A stretch of DNA of 64,000 nt from Curtobacterium sp. VKM Ac-2865 (GTDB lineage: Bacteria > Actinomycetota > Actinomycetes > Actinomycetales > Microbacteriaceae), in assembly GCF_015350905.1 (NCBI RefSeq), contig NZ_JADKRZ010000006.1, positions 1 to 64,000 on the forward strand, given 5' to 3'. The translations under genes and the position numbers were made by a program. Numbering within the stretch: position 1 is the stretch's first letter; the number at the start of each line of letters is the position of its first letter. The notes under the pieces are model-generated. The model saw nothing but the letters and a program-made list of their open reading frames with translations, searched no databases and had not been told where the DNA came from. Below are positions 50,309 through 57,960 of this stretch, in pieces.

Positions 50309-51684
50309 GCGCGCCCGGCCCCGCTGACGTCCGAACCGTCGGGCAGGTGTTCGCCCCGGGGACGTTCACGTTCGTCGCCGGGATCGAGGACACCTGCGTG
50401 TACCCGCCGCAGCACTTCGCGATGGCGCCCCTCGACGAGCACGAACTGACCGGTCACGACGAGCAGTGGCGGGACGACCTCGACCTCGTCGCGTCGCTCG
50501 GTGCCACGGCCCTGCGCTACGGCGTCGACTGGCCGCGCGTGCACGTCGCACCCGGGGTCTTCGACTGGGCGGTGCTCGACGAACGGCTGCCGTACGCCGC
50601 CTCGATCGGGATCACGGTGATCGCCGACCTGGTGCACTACGGCACGCCGAGCTGGCTCGCCGAGTCGTTCGCCGATCCCGGGTACCCGGCCGCGATCGCG
50701 TCGTTCGCCGGTGCGTTCGCGGCTCGGTACGCCGGGGTCGTCGACCACGTGACGCCCCTGAACGAACCGATCACGACGGCCTCGTTCGCCGGGCTGCGCG
50801 GCGTGTGGCCGCCGGCGCTCACCGGGTGGGAGGGGTGGACGCGGGTGGTCCTCGGCATCGCCGCGGGCTTCCAGCAGGCCGTCGCGGCCGTCCGGTCCGC
50901 CAACCCGGACGCGGTCGTCGTGCACGTCGAGGCGTCGTCCCTGTACACAGCGGGTCACGACGACGCGGCGGGGCACGACGGCGCGGCGGGTCACGACGGC
51001 GCAGCAGGGCACGACGGCGCTGCACTCGCCGCCGAGGCCGCGCTGCTCGAGGACCTCGGCTGGGTGCCGACGGACCTGGTGCTCGGACGTGTCGTCGAGA
51101 GCCACCCGTCCCACACCTGGCTCGTGGAGCACGGCGCCGACCCGGCCGTGCTCGCCGACCTGGTCGACGGCGCGGTGACGATCGACCTGCTCGGCGTGAA
51201 CTACTACCCGGACCTCTCGCCCCGGCGGCTCGTCGGCGGACCCACCGGCACGGTGCAGCACGCGTACGACCGCTGGAGCGAGGGGCTCGTGGAGTCGGTC
51301 ACCCGCTTCGGTGCCCGCTACCGGGTACCGATGGTGGTGACCGAGACCTCGATCGAGGGCTCCGACGCCGTCCGTTCGGCGTGGGTCCGTGACTCGGTGG
51401 CCGCCGTCCGTGCCCTCGTGGACGCCGGGGTCGACGTCCGCGGGTGGACGTGGTGGCCGGTGTTCGACTTCGTCGACTGGTCCTACGCCTCCGGTGGGAG
51501 GAACGTCGAGGAGTTCGCCGTGTCGGAGGATGTGGTGGCCGAACGGTCGGGTACCGGGAGCAAGACCCCGTACCTGCGCCGCATGGGGCTCGTCCGACTG
51601 GAGGAGCAGGCGGACGGCACCCTCGCCCGGGTCGTCACCAGTGCCGCTGAGACGTACCGCGGGCTCGCGACCGTGCCACGCTGA
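50305..51684 (+). CDS. GH1-like beta-glycosidase, cytoplasmic
   Basis: A 459-residue enzyme with no signal peptide. A clan GH-A TIM barrel of the family 1 type: acid/base Glu in TPLNEPIT (residue 154), nucleophile Glu in VVTETS (347), plus GVNYYPDLSPRR and GWTWWPVFDFVDWSYA. The N-terminal part (FVAGIEDTCVYPP ... DLVASLGATALRYGVDWPRVH) is typical of shorter GH1-like enzymes. Residues 216-239 form four AGHDGA repeats in a surface loop. It overlaps the permease by GTGA and should cleave the imported glycoside. Confidence 0.87.
   Translation: MSAPGPADVRTVGQVFAPGTFTFVAGIEDTCVYPPQHFAMAPLDEHELTGHDEQWRDDLDLVASLGATALRYGVDWPRVHVAPGVFDWAVLDERLPYAASIGITVIADLVHYGTPSWLAESFADPGYPAAIASFAGAFAARYAGVVDHVTPLNEPITTASFAGLRGVWPPALTGWEGWTRVVLGIAAGFQQAVAAVRSANPDAVVVHVEASSLYTAGHDDAAGHDGAAGHDGAAGHDGAALAAEAALLEDLGWVPTDLVLGRVVESHPSHTWLVEHGADPAVLADLVDGAVTIDLLGVNYYPDLSPRRLVGGPTGTVQHAYDRWSEGLVESVTRFGARYRVPMVVTETSIEGSDAVRSAWVRDSVAAVRALVDAGVDVRGWTWWPVFDFVDWSYASGGRNVEEFAVSEDVVAERSGTGSKTPYLRRMGLVRLEEQADGTLARVVTSAAETYRGLATVPR
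50950..51021 (+). repeat. 18-bp in-frame tandem repeat in GH1-like gene
   Basis: Four 18-bp units encode AGHDDA or AGHDGA. The period is a multiple of three, so copy number could change without loss of frame. Confidence 0.9.
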
Positions 51685-51688
51685 GCAG

Positions 51689-52324
51689 GTGGACGACGAC
51701 GCCGAACCGTGGGTACGCCGGCTCCGTGACGGCGAGGTCCCACCCGTCCGCGGACTCGTGGTCGGGCTCCTCGTCCTCTCGGTCGTCGGTGCCCTGCTGG
51801 TCTGGGCCGAGGCGCTGCACCTCGAGTGGGTCGCGGACTTCTGGGAGCACACCCGTCGAATCGGGATCCTCGTGCTGGTCCCACCGGCCCTGCTGGTCGC
51901 GGGGCCCGCTGCCGGTGTCGCCGCGTGGTGGGCGTCTCGCCGGGACCGCCGCGTCCTGGCGAGGATCCGCCGCGCGGGCAGCCCGGTAGCGTTCCACCTG
52001 CCGGTGACCGCGCCGGTCATCCGGGAGCCCGACGAACTCCCGGACCCGGCCCCCGTGCTCTGGACCGTCGACGCCGAGGGGTTCCACGGCTGGCCCTCCG
52101 GCGACGACCGGCCCGTGCACGACCTGCCGTGGGAGCGGATCCGCCGCATCGACGTCGCGACGCACCGGGGGCGCGGCGGCTTGGACGAGGACTACGGCCT
52201 GTGGTTCGCGACCGACCGCGGCCACGTCGTGCTCGCCCCGCGGGGTGCCCTCGGCCGGCCGTCGGGGATCGCAGCCGCGAAGCTGCAGGTCCTCGCGCGG
52301 GTGCTCCGCGCGCTCCGCCCCTGA
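51689..52324 (+). CDS. Membrane protein with two helices, unknown
   Basis: A 211-residue protein. After an acidic start (DDDAEPWVRRLRDGEVPPVRG) come two membrane helices (about 22-42 and 58-82). The cytoplasmic C-terminal ~110 residues (VLWTVDAEGFHGWPSGDDRPVHDLPWERIRRIDV ... YGLWFATDRGHVVLAPRG) look like a PH-like/YcxB-type domain: a beta-sandwich with W-ERI motif. GTG 51689 starts four bases after the GH1-like stop, but the ribosome site is weak. The function is unknown. Confidence 0.65.
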   Translation: MDDDAEPWVRRLRDGEVPPVRGLVVGLLVLSVVGALLVWAEALHLEWVADFWEHTRRIGILVLVPPALLVAGPAAGVAAWWASRRDRRVLARIRRAGSPVAFHLPVTAPVIREPDELPDPAPVLWTVDAEGFHGWPSGDDRPVHDLPWERIRRIDVATHRGRGGLDEDYGLWFATDRGHVVLAPRGALGRPSGIAAAKLQVLARVLRALRP

Positions 52325-52361
52325 CCGGGCACGCACGGCCGAGACCTCCCGCGCCGACGGA

Positions 52362-52413
52362 AGCGACACCGCCCGACCCGCTGCGACCATGCGCGCGCAT
52401 CGAGCGACACGGC
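52362..52413. repeat. 52-bp direct repeat, left copy
   Basis: It matches the sequence at 53785-53836 at 45 of 52 positions; all seven differences are transitions. It contains the 16-bp GCGCATCGAGCGACAC (52395-52410). A further upstream 20-base similarity (GCCGAGACC-CCCGCGCCGA) is shared by 52338-52357 and 53728-53747. Confidence 0.85.
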
Positions 52414-52480
52414 GCCGAGTCTCCCGTCCGGCGCGCCCGGCCATCCGCCGTCCGCCGAATGACGGGCGCTGCTGGGGGAG

Positions 52481-52580
52481 GACAGAATTCTGTGTACATC
52501 AGTTCAGATATGGTGACATCCAGAACGCGAAAAGCAACAGTGCGTTCCAGCGTGAGGAGCGCCCTCACCCTGAGAGAGAG
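52481..52580 (+). promoter_or_regulatory. AT-richer promoter/leader of small peptide gene
   Basis: A stretch of clearly lower G+C (GAATTCTGTGTACATC, CAGATATGGTGACATC) within otherwise 70% G+C DNA. TATGGT at 52509-52514 is a possible -10. A short hairpin (GTGAGG-AGCG-CCCTCAC) lies between it and the AGAAGGA ribosome site. The promoter assignment is tentative. Confidence 0.45.
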
Positions 52581-52589
52581 AAGGACACC

Positions 52590-52673
52590 ATGATCATCGG
52601 AGCGATCATCGCCTGCGTCGCTGGAGTCGCTGTGGCTGCCGCCGGAGGCATCTGGCTCGGGGTTGCTCTCTAG
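52590..52673 (+). CDS. 27-residue hydrophobic peptide
   Basis: A tiny gene with a good AGAAGGA ribosome site 6 bases before ATG 52590. The product begins MIIGAIIACV and ends GIWLGVAL; nearly all residues are hydrophobic or Gly/Ala with no charge, one Cys and one Trp, so it should form a single membrane helix. The last residue is Leu. It is followed by a stable stem-loop and then by a leucine-carboxyl-methyltransferase-family gene. It could be a membrane microprotein, a leader peptide or a secreted signal. The function is unknown. Confidence 0.6.
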   Translation: MIIGAIIACVAGVAVAAAGGIWLGVAL

Positions 52674-52684
52674 CCTCGGCTGAC

Positions 52685-52715
52685 GGGGCTGGCTGCCGCC
52701 TCGGCAGCCAGCCCC
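52685..52715 (+). terminator. Stem-loop after peptide gene
   Basis: Fourteen-bp perfect stem (GGGGCTGGCTGCCG / complement) with a 3-base loop, 12 bases after the peptide stop and 15 before the methyltransferase start. It should make the short peptide transcript more abundant than the methyltransferase transcript. Confidence 0.75.
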
Positions 52716-52730
52716 CAGTGAAGAACCACC

Positions 52731-53696
52731 ATGCTGCGCTCGATCTCCTCGTGGACGATCCGCTTCCTGCTCGCTGGCGTACAGGTCACCGGGAGCTTGT
52801 TCTTCTGGTCCCACCTCAGACGGACCAGCCGTGGTCTCGGGATCTCAGCGACCGCGTACGCACCGCTCCTCGCTCGGGCTCGGCTCCACCTGCACGGGGT
52901 CCGATCCGACCAGCGATCGTTCGACCTCCTGTTCTCGCTGCCCGGCGTCCACACGATCCCCCTGTGGCTCATGCTCGCTCCCGAGCGTCTGGCCCACGCA
53001 CTCTCGGGCCACGTCCCCCGCTCCCGCAACGAAGTCCCCGCCGGGGAGGCGACGATGCTCACGCAAGGCCGACGTCGTCCGTTCTTCTACGACCGCATCT
53101 GCTCCGAGAACGTCGGGGCGATCGTCGTCATCGGGGCGGGGTGGGACTCGCGCGCGGCTGCCACAGCGGATGCCGGTGGTGCGGCCTTCGAGGTCGACCT
53201 GCTGGCCACCCAAGCGACGAAGCAGGCGTGCCAGGCGCGGACCGGAACGGGGAAGGTCACCTTCATCCCGGCCGACGCCGACGACGCGAACTGGATCGGC
53301 GACCTGGAGCGAGGACTGGCGGGAAGCCCGGGCCGCACGGTCTTCATCCTCGAGGGACTCCTGCCCTACCTCGAACCCGCGTACGCCGCGCAGTGCGTCG
53401 GCGGCTTGGCGCGGATCGCCCGGCCCGGCGATGTCCTTGCCTTCGACTTCGTCTCCCGGGAGTTGCTCGAGCTGCCGAACGCCTTCGACAGGGCCCTCTC
53501 CTCCCAGCTCCGGCAGAGCGTCGCCGCTGCGGGTGAGCCCTACCGCTTCTTCATGGACACCCGCGACGACGACGCCGGACTCGATGAGTGGCTCCGGGGG
53601 CTCGGCTGGAGGCTCGAGAACACCGAACCCTGGCGGATCCGGGCAGGAGGCGTCGTCGTCGGCGGCATGGCCACGTGCACACCGATGCACGCGTGA
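52731..53696 (+). CDS. Leucine carboxyl methyltransferase-family enzyme
   Basis: A 321-residue SAM-dependent methyltransferase of the LCM/PPM1 (PF04072) type. The SAM site is VVIGAGWDSRAAA (about 132-144, in place of GAGLDTR), followed by FEVDLLATQATK and, around residue 205, VFILEGLLPYLEP, the family hallmark. The N-terminal ~60 residues carry a hydrophobic stretch (SSWTIRFLLAGVQVTGSLFFW) that may anchor it to the membrane. Family members methylate carboxylates, for example the C-terminal Leu of PP2A; bacterial substrates are mostly unknown. ATG 52731 has only a weak ribosome site. Confidence 0.82.
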   Translation: MLRSISSWTIRFLLAGVQVTGSLFFWSHLRRTSRGLGISATAYAPLLARARLHLHGVRSDQRSFDLLFSLPGVHTIPLWLMLAPERLAHALSGHVPRSRNEVPAGEATMLTQGRRRPFFYDRICSENVGAIVVIGAGWDSRAAATADAGGAAFEVDLLATQATKQACQARTGTGKVTFIPADADDANWIGDLERGLAGSPGRTVFILEGLLPYLEPAYAAQCVGGLARIARPGDVLAFDFVSRELLELPNAFDRALSSQLRQSVAAAGEPYRFFMDTRDDDAGLDEWLRGLGWRLENTEPWRIRAGGVVVGGMATCTPMHA

Positions 53697-53776
53697 CCAC
53701 CGGACTGCGGTGGGACCGAGCGCCCACGCCGAGACCGCCCGCGCCGAGTCCACGGTGGCCCGACGTCCGCATGCGA

Positions 53777-53833
53777 GCGCATCGAGCGACACCACCCGGC
53801 CCGTTGCGGCCATACGTGCGCATCGAGCGACAC
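53777..53833. repeat. GCGCATCGAGCGACAC elements, copies 3 and 4
   Basis: Two exact 16-bp copies (53777-53792 and 53818-53833), 41 bp apart. The second continues into the ~70-bp extension shared with 43178. Confidence 0.85.
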
Positions 53834-53836
53834 GGT
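53785..53836. repeat. 52-bp direct repeat, right copy
   Basis: Right partner of 52362-52413 (1,423 bp apart), flanking the peptide and methyltransferase genes in the same orientation. Confidence 0.85.
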
Positions 53837-53926
53837 GCGGCCGTCTGCGCCGCGCATCCGCACGCGGCATGTCGCTTCTGCCGTCGCGCAGGTCCGGCCC
53901 GCAGCCACCGTGCGTCACCACGCGCC

Positions 53927-53969
53927 GGACGGGAGGCTCGGCGCACGTCCGGCACCGAGCCTCCCGTCC
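53927..53969. terminator. Gene-end palindrome
   Basis: GGACGGGAGGCTCGG and CCGAGCCTCCCGTCC arms (15 bp) around 13 bases, between the convergent methyltransferase and NUDIX genes. Confidence 0.8.
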
Positions 53970-54117
53970 GCGCGCTCCCGCCACCGCCGCCGCCGCCGCC
54001 ACCGCGGAGACGAGCCTCGAGTCCGCCGACAGCCCTCGCCTTCCGGAGCCCACGGGATGTCGCCGAGCACGAGGCTCGTGCCGACACGCGCCGCCGCCGG
54101 CCGCCGCCGCGCGGCCG

Positions 54118-54816
54118 TCAGCGCGCAGCGGGCAGCGGCACCTCGCGCTCGTGGTCCCACGGCTCGGTCCACCCCGCGCGGTCGAACAGCGCGTCGAGCA
54201 GTGACGCCGTGAAGCCCCACACCACGTGCGACCCGGCGTCGGTGTCCACGGTGAAGGCCGCCCCGCGCCACTCCTGACCGTCCCGCCGGATCACCGTCAC
54301 GCCGCGGTGGGCGGGGTCGAGCAGGTCGGCCACGGGTGCGCGGAAGACCGCCGCCGACTCGCCCTGGTCCACGACCCGCACGGGTGACGGGTCCCGCCAC
54401 CAACCGAGCACCGGCGAGACCAGGTGCCGTGAGAACGCGAGCGGGACCACCGGCAGCGTGCCGAGCACGTCGACGCCGGATGGGTCCAGGCCGGTCTCCT
54501 CGCGGGCCTCGCGGAGGGCGGCCGCCACCGGGTCGCGGTCCCCGGGGTCGACGCGCCCGCCGGGGAAGGCCACCTCGCCGGGGTGGGCGCGCAGGGTCGT
54601 CGCGCGGGAGAGCAGCAGGACGTCGAGGTCCCGGGAGACGGCGGCGTCCGCACGGTCGCTCGGGACGCCGTCGAGCACGCCGAAGAGGCTGAGCACCGCG
54701 GCCTGTCGCGGCGAGACGGCCGGGGGGAGCCCGGCGACGAGCGGGTCGGTCCCCGTCGCCGCGAGGACCGCCGCCAGCTCGGCCCTGGCGCCCACGACTC
54801 GGTCCGTGGCCGTCAC
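54118..54816 (-). CDS. NUDIX hydrolase, CoA pyrophosphatase-like
   Basis: A 232-residue NUDIX protein. The Nudix box GGRVDPGDRDPVAAALREAREETGLD (about 92-117) has the REAREETG core and glycine. Upstream, LDVLLLSRATTLRAHPGEVAFPGGR matches the CoA diphosphatase group (LLxxR...H.GE.AFPGG). It should hydrolyse a nucleoside diphosphate derivative such as CoA. GTG 54816 overlaps the AraC gene by four bases (GTGA), so they are co-transcribed. Confidence 0.9.
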   Translation of the reverse strand: MTATDRVVGARAELAAVLAATGTDPLVAGLPPAVSPRQAAVLSLFGVLDGVPSDRADAAVSRDLDVLLLSRATTLRAHPGEVAFPGGRVDPGDRDPVAAALREAREETGLDPSGVDVLGTLPVVPLAFSRHLVSPVLGWWRDPSPVRVVDQGESAAVFRAPVADLLDPAHRGVTVIRRDGQEWRGAAFTVDTDAGSHVVWGFTASLLDALFDRAGWTEPWDHEREVPLPAAR

Positions 54817-55763
54817 GACTCCTGCGCCGCCTGCCGGGTCTGCCGGGGGAGCTCCCCGAACTCCGCGCGGTAGGCGGCCGCGAAGCGTCCGAGGTGCGCG
54901 AACCCCGTGGCCCGTGCGACCTCGGCGATGCTCAGGTCCGGCTCCTCCTGCAGCCGCTCGCGTGCCAGGAGCAGACGGATGCCGCGCAGGTACGTCAGCG
55001 GCGCGATGCCGTGGTGCCGCTGGAACGTGTCCTGCAGCCCGCGCACGCTCAGGCCGGCGGCCGCGGCGACGTCGGCGACGGTGATCTGCTGGGTGGCGTT
55101 CTCGAGCAGGAAGGACTCGGCGCGGGCGAACCGAGCGCTCGCGGCGGTCCGCGGCGGCTCGTGCTGCCCGACGGGCCAGTGCGGGATCGCCGACAGCAGG
55201 CCGGCGGCGGCGAACCGGGTGAGCTCCTGTTCGCGCTCGAGCGGGACCTCGTCCGGGCCGTTCAGGACCTCGGCTGCGACGGTCCGGACCATGAGCCACC
55301 AGGCGGCGAGGTTCGGCCCCTCCGGCACGTGCCGGGGCTGGAACACCAGCGGACCGGGTTCCCAGTCGCCGCGCTCCGCCGCGACGGCCTCGACCGTGGC
55401 CCGGTCGATGCGCATGACGTCCTTGTGGAACGACTCCCACCGGAACGGCTGCGACTCCTGGCGCAGCAACGTCGGGCGGCCGATGGTCATCTGGTCGCCG
55501 TCGAGGTGCCCGCGTCCGGACTTCAGCCAGATGAGCGTCACCGAGTCGTCCGGCGCGATCTCCCCCGAGATCACCCCGACACAGCTGCAGGAGCCCAACG
55601 ACAGCAGGTGGGTGCCACGCGACCGGTCCTCGAACGAGAACGACGAATCGCGGCCCTCGACCAGCAGGCCGTGGGTCACGTCGGCCTGCATCACGGCGCC
55701 CGCTGCGACCCGGCGGTCCCGGGTGCGGGTCTCGATTCGCGTCCGACGCAGGAGTTCTGGCAC
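54813..55763 (-). CDS. AraC-family regulator
   Basis: A 316-residue regulator of the AraC type: N-terminal sensor (HGLLVEGRDSSFSFEDRSRGTHLLSLGSCSCVGVISGEIAPDD) and C-terminal double HTH (ITVADVAAAAGLSVRGLQDTFQRHHGIAPLTYLRGIRLLLARERL; LSIAEVARATGFAHLGRFAAAYRAEFGELP). GTG 55763 follows GAGGA; the upstream frame is rejected. It leads a two-gene unit with the NUDIX hydrolase. Confidence 0.87.
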   Translation of the reverse strand: MPELLRRTRIETRTRDRRVAAGAVMQADVTHGLLVEGRDSSFSFEDRSRGTHLLSLGSCSCVGVISGEIAPDDSVTLIWLKSGRGHLDGDQMTIGRPTLLRQESQPFRWESFHKDVMRIDRATVEAVAAERGDWEPGPLVFQPRHVPEGPNLAAWWLMVRTVAAEVLNGPDEVPLEREQELTRFAAAGLLSAIPHWPVGQHEPPRTAASARFARAESFLLENATQQITVADVAAAAGLSVRGLQDTFQRHHGIAPLTYLRGIRLLLARERLQEEPDLSIAEVARATGFAHLGRFAAAYRAEFGELPRQTRQAAQES

Positions 55764-55894
55764 GGTTCGATCCTCACCGGAACGCCCCCGTCCTGCAAGC
55801 GGACACGCACTTCCGGAATCGGACATCGGCGAGGTCACAGCGGGGTCCGTTCTCCGGACGGTCCACGGTGGCCCAGCCGGTCCCGCCGCGGAGG

Positions 55895-56263
55895 TCAGGC
55901 GCGGTCGTGGAGCGTCACGTGGTAGCCGTCGGGGTCCGCGAAGGTGAAGGTCCGGCCGAAGGGCCCGTCGATCGGGTCGGCGACGATGGTCCGGCCGTCC
56001 GACACCAGGGCGTCGTGGATGTCCTGCACGTCGGTGGCGTGGAGCCAGAGCGCGGTGCCGATGCCCGGCTGGGGGATGGCGTCGAGGTCCGTCCCCGGCA
56101 CGACGTCGCGCAGCGCGAAGGCGATCGGTGTCGTCGCGAACACGACGGCGTGCGGGGGACCGGCTGGCGAGCGGACCAGGCCGAGGTAGCGCTCGTAGAA
56201 CGCCTGGGAGGTGTCGAGGTCACGGACCTGCAGGGAGATGAAGTCGGGGCCGGTGGCGGGCAT
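55895..56263 (-). CDS. VOC/glyoxalase-fold protein
   Basis: A 122-residue two-beta-alpha-beta-beta-beta protein of the vicinal oxygen chelate superfamily (FISLQVRDLDTSQAFYERYLGLV; GRTFTFADPDGYHVTLHDRA). It is divergent from a MarR gene, with two strong palindromes between them, so it is very likely its target. A role in detoxification of electrophiles or antibiotics fits the context. The substrate is unknown. Confidence 0.88.
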   Translation of the reverse strand: MPATGPDFISLQVRDLDTSQAFYERYLGLVRSPAGPPHAVVFATTPIAFALRDVVPGTDLDAIPQPGIGTALWLHATDVQDIHDALVSDGRTIVADPIDGPFGRTFTFADPDGYHVTLHDRA

Positions 56264-56279
56264 GGTGCTCCTTCGATGT

Positions 56280-56297
56280 GTGTCAGTCTTCTGACAC
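56280..56297. promoter_or_regulatory. MarR operator 1
   Basis: GTGTCAG-TCTT-CTGACAC, a perfect 7-4-7 inverted repeat between VOC and MarR genes. Confidence 0.85.
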
Positions 56298-56307
56298 GGA
56301 GGAATCT

Positions 56308-56325
56308 ATGTCAGAATCCTGACAT
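56308..56325. promoter_or_regulatory. MarR operator 2, overlapping start codon
   Basis: ATGTCAG-AATC-CTGACAT, a second perfect 7-4-7 repeat, 28 bp centre-to-centre from the first. It overlaps the MarR start codon, so the MarR mRNA is probably leaderless and tightly autorepressed. Confidence 0.85.
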
Positions 56326-56809
56326 GCGTCAAGACCTCCCCGGGATCGACCTCGACACCTCGCTGGGCTACCTGCTGAAGGAGGCGGCCAGCGCCCTCCG
56401 GACCTCGATGGAGGCCGTCCTCCGACCGCTCGGCATGACCGTCACGCACTACTCGTGCCTGGAGCTCCTCGCGCAGCGCCCCGGCCTCTCGAACTCCGAA
56501 CTCGCCCGCGGTGCGTTCGTCACCCGGCAGTCGATGAACGTGCTGCTGCAGGCCCTCGAGCGCGACGGCTCCGTCACCCGCGCCGCCGAGGCACCCGTCG
56601 GCAAGGCCCTGCCCACGCGGCTCACGGACGTCGGCCGGACGCGTCTGGCAGCCGCGACCGCCGCGGTGCGCTCCGTCGAGGTCCGGATGCTCGACGGTCT
56701 GACGGCAGACGACCGCGCCGAGGCGCTCCGGCTGCTGCGCAGCATGGTCCGCGCACTCCGGACCGATCCTGGTCAACGGGACGCGCACACGGGGACGGGA
56801 CGCGACTGA
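56324..56809 (+). CDS. MarR-family regulator
   Basis: A 161-residue MarR protein. Winged helix: LSNSELARGAFVTRQSMNVLLQALERDGSVTRAAEAPVGKALPTRLTDVGRTRLAAA. ATG 56324 is within operator 2 and aligns with the family start; there is no ribosome site, which fits leaderless translation. It is divergent from the VOC gene. Confidence 0.88.
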   Translation: MRQDLPGIDLDTSLGYLLKEAASALRTSMEAVLRPLGMTVTHYSCLELLAQRPGLSNSELARGAFVTRQSMNVLLQALERDGSVTRAAEAPVGKALPTRLTDVGRTRLAAATAAVRSVEVRMLDGLTADDRAEALRLLRSMVRALRTDPGQRDAHTGTGRD

Positions 56810-56815
56810 CGACGA

Positions 56816-56853
56816 ACGGGAGGCACGGTGCCAGCTGGCACCGTGCCTCCCGT
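56816..56853. terminator. Perfect 38-bp palindromic terminator
   Basis: Nineteen-base arms (ACGGGAGGCACGGTGCCAG / complement) between convergent MarR and GH16 genes. A family member with CAC in place of CTC. Confidence 0.85.
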
Positions 56854-56912
56854 CTGCCCCGTGGTGGGCTGGAGCGTGGTCCGGACCAGGGGTCACCCCG
56901 GTCCGGCACCGG

Positions 56913-57719
56913 TCACTCGGTGGTGGAGACCCAGTCGATGAGCAGGTTGCCCGAGTCGCCCCAGTTGCCGGTCTGGAACATGAAGCGGTGCGGCGTGGTG
57001 GGGACGTCGTGCGTGATGGTGTCCAGGACGCGGCCGTCGACGCTGTACGTCACGGACTGTCCGGGGACCCAGTCGATCTTGTAGGTGTGCCAGTCACGCC
57101 ACGAGACGCCCGTGCCGAGCTGGACGCGGTTCGCCTCCTGCCCGCGGACCATGGAGTGGTGGTAGGCGGACGGGCTCTCGTCGAAGTTGCCCTCGGGGAA
57201 GTCGATCTCACCGTCCGACCAGACGCCGGAGGTCGGCCACAGCATGAAGGCCGCGCCGTTGCCGTCGCCGCCCGTCGCCTTGGCGCGGACGGAGAACGAG
57301 CCACCGACGTGGCCCCAGGCCTTGGCGAAGGTGCCGAACGTGCCGGCCGTGCCGGCGCCGCCGAGCTGGACGTCCATGACGCCGTCGTGCACCGAGACGG
57401 TCTTGCTCGGGGCGTAGATGCCCGAGGTGCCGTCCGGGTAGGGCTGCCAGGCCTGGTTGTAGAGCGAGGCGACCAGGCCGGTCGCGGCGTAGCCGTTGAA
57501 GTCCTCGATGAAGGACGCGGCCGGGGCCGAAGAACCGGTCTCCGCGACCGGGGTGGGGTCAGGCGTCGGTGCGGTCACCGGCGGCTGCCAGCGGCCGTGT
57601 CCACCCCACCACCAGCCGTTCCAGGTGGCGGCGGAGGCCGTGGTCGGCACCCCCAGGACGAGTGCGCCAGCGGTGAGGGCGGTCACGGTGGCGAGGAGTC
57701 CACGCTTGCGACGGTTCAT
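56913..57719 (-). CDS. Secreted GH16 beta-glucanase-like enzyme
   Basis: A 268-residue exported enzyme. A basic signal peptide (MNRRKRGLLATVTALTAGALVLG) ends near residue 30. A short Trp/Gly and Pro-rich linker follows (NGWWWGGHGRWQPPVTAPTPDPTP). The catalytic concanavalin-like domain (about 65-268) has SDGEIDFPEG, the GH16 E-x-D-x-x-E active site. It should cut beta-1,3-, 1,4- or related glucans outside the cell. ATG 57719 follows GGAAG; the extension is rejected. Confidence 0.87.
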   Translation of the reverse strand: MNRRKRGLLATVTALTAGALVLGVPTTASAATWNGWWWGGHGRWQPPVTAPTPDPTPVAETGSSAPAASFIEDFNGYAATGLVASLYNQAWQPYPDGTSGIYAPSKTVSVHDGVMDVQLGGAGTAGTFGTFAKAWGHVGGSFSVRAKATGGDGNGAAFMLWPTSGVWSDGEIDFPEGNFDESPSAYHHSMVRGQEANRVQLGTGVSWRDWHTYKIDWVPGQSVTYSVDGRVLDTITHDVPTTPHRFMFQTGNWGDSGNLLIDWVSTTE

Positions 57720-57960
57720 CGGGTCTTCCGTTCGGTGAGGGTCATGGGGGATGTGCCGCGCTTGGGCGTGCACGTGCTTGGCGTGGAGATGTCGGGCTCC
57801 TTGACTGGGCTCGGCGCGGGTTCGGGTCGGCAGGACGCGCTCGGGTGCCGGGTGCTGCACACGAGTTCGGTGACGCGTCCCCGGACATCATGCATCATCT
57901 GTGCCCCGTTCGGGGGGTGATGACGTGAACCGGCGTCTGAACACCGGATGGCCTGGCTGG

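Larger units (their letters stand above)
53697..54117 (+). other. Repeat-rich intergenic region
   Basis: A 421-bp gap between convergent genes with no credible gene. It contains the right copy of the 52-bp repeat, two GCGCATCGAGCGACAC elements, a gene-end palindrome (53927-53969) and a (CCGCCG)n-like low-complexity run near 53990. Confidence 0.75.

Noticed and set aside
56306..56896. 196-codon minus-strand frame opposite the MarR gene
   Set aside because: Shadow frame crossing the terminator palindrome at 56816; no ribosome site or domain.
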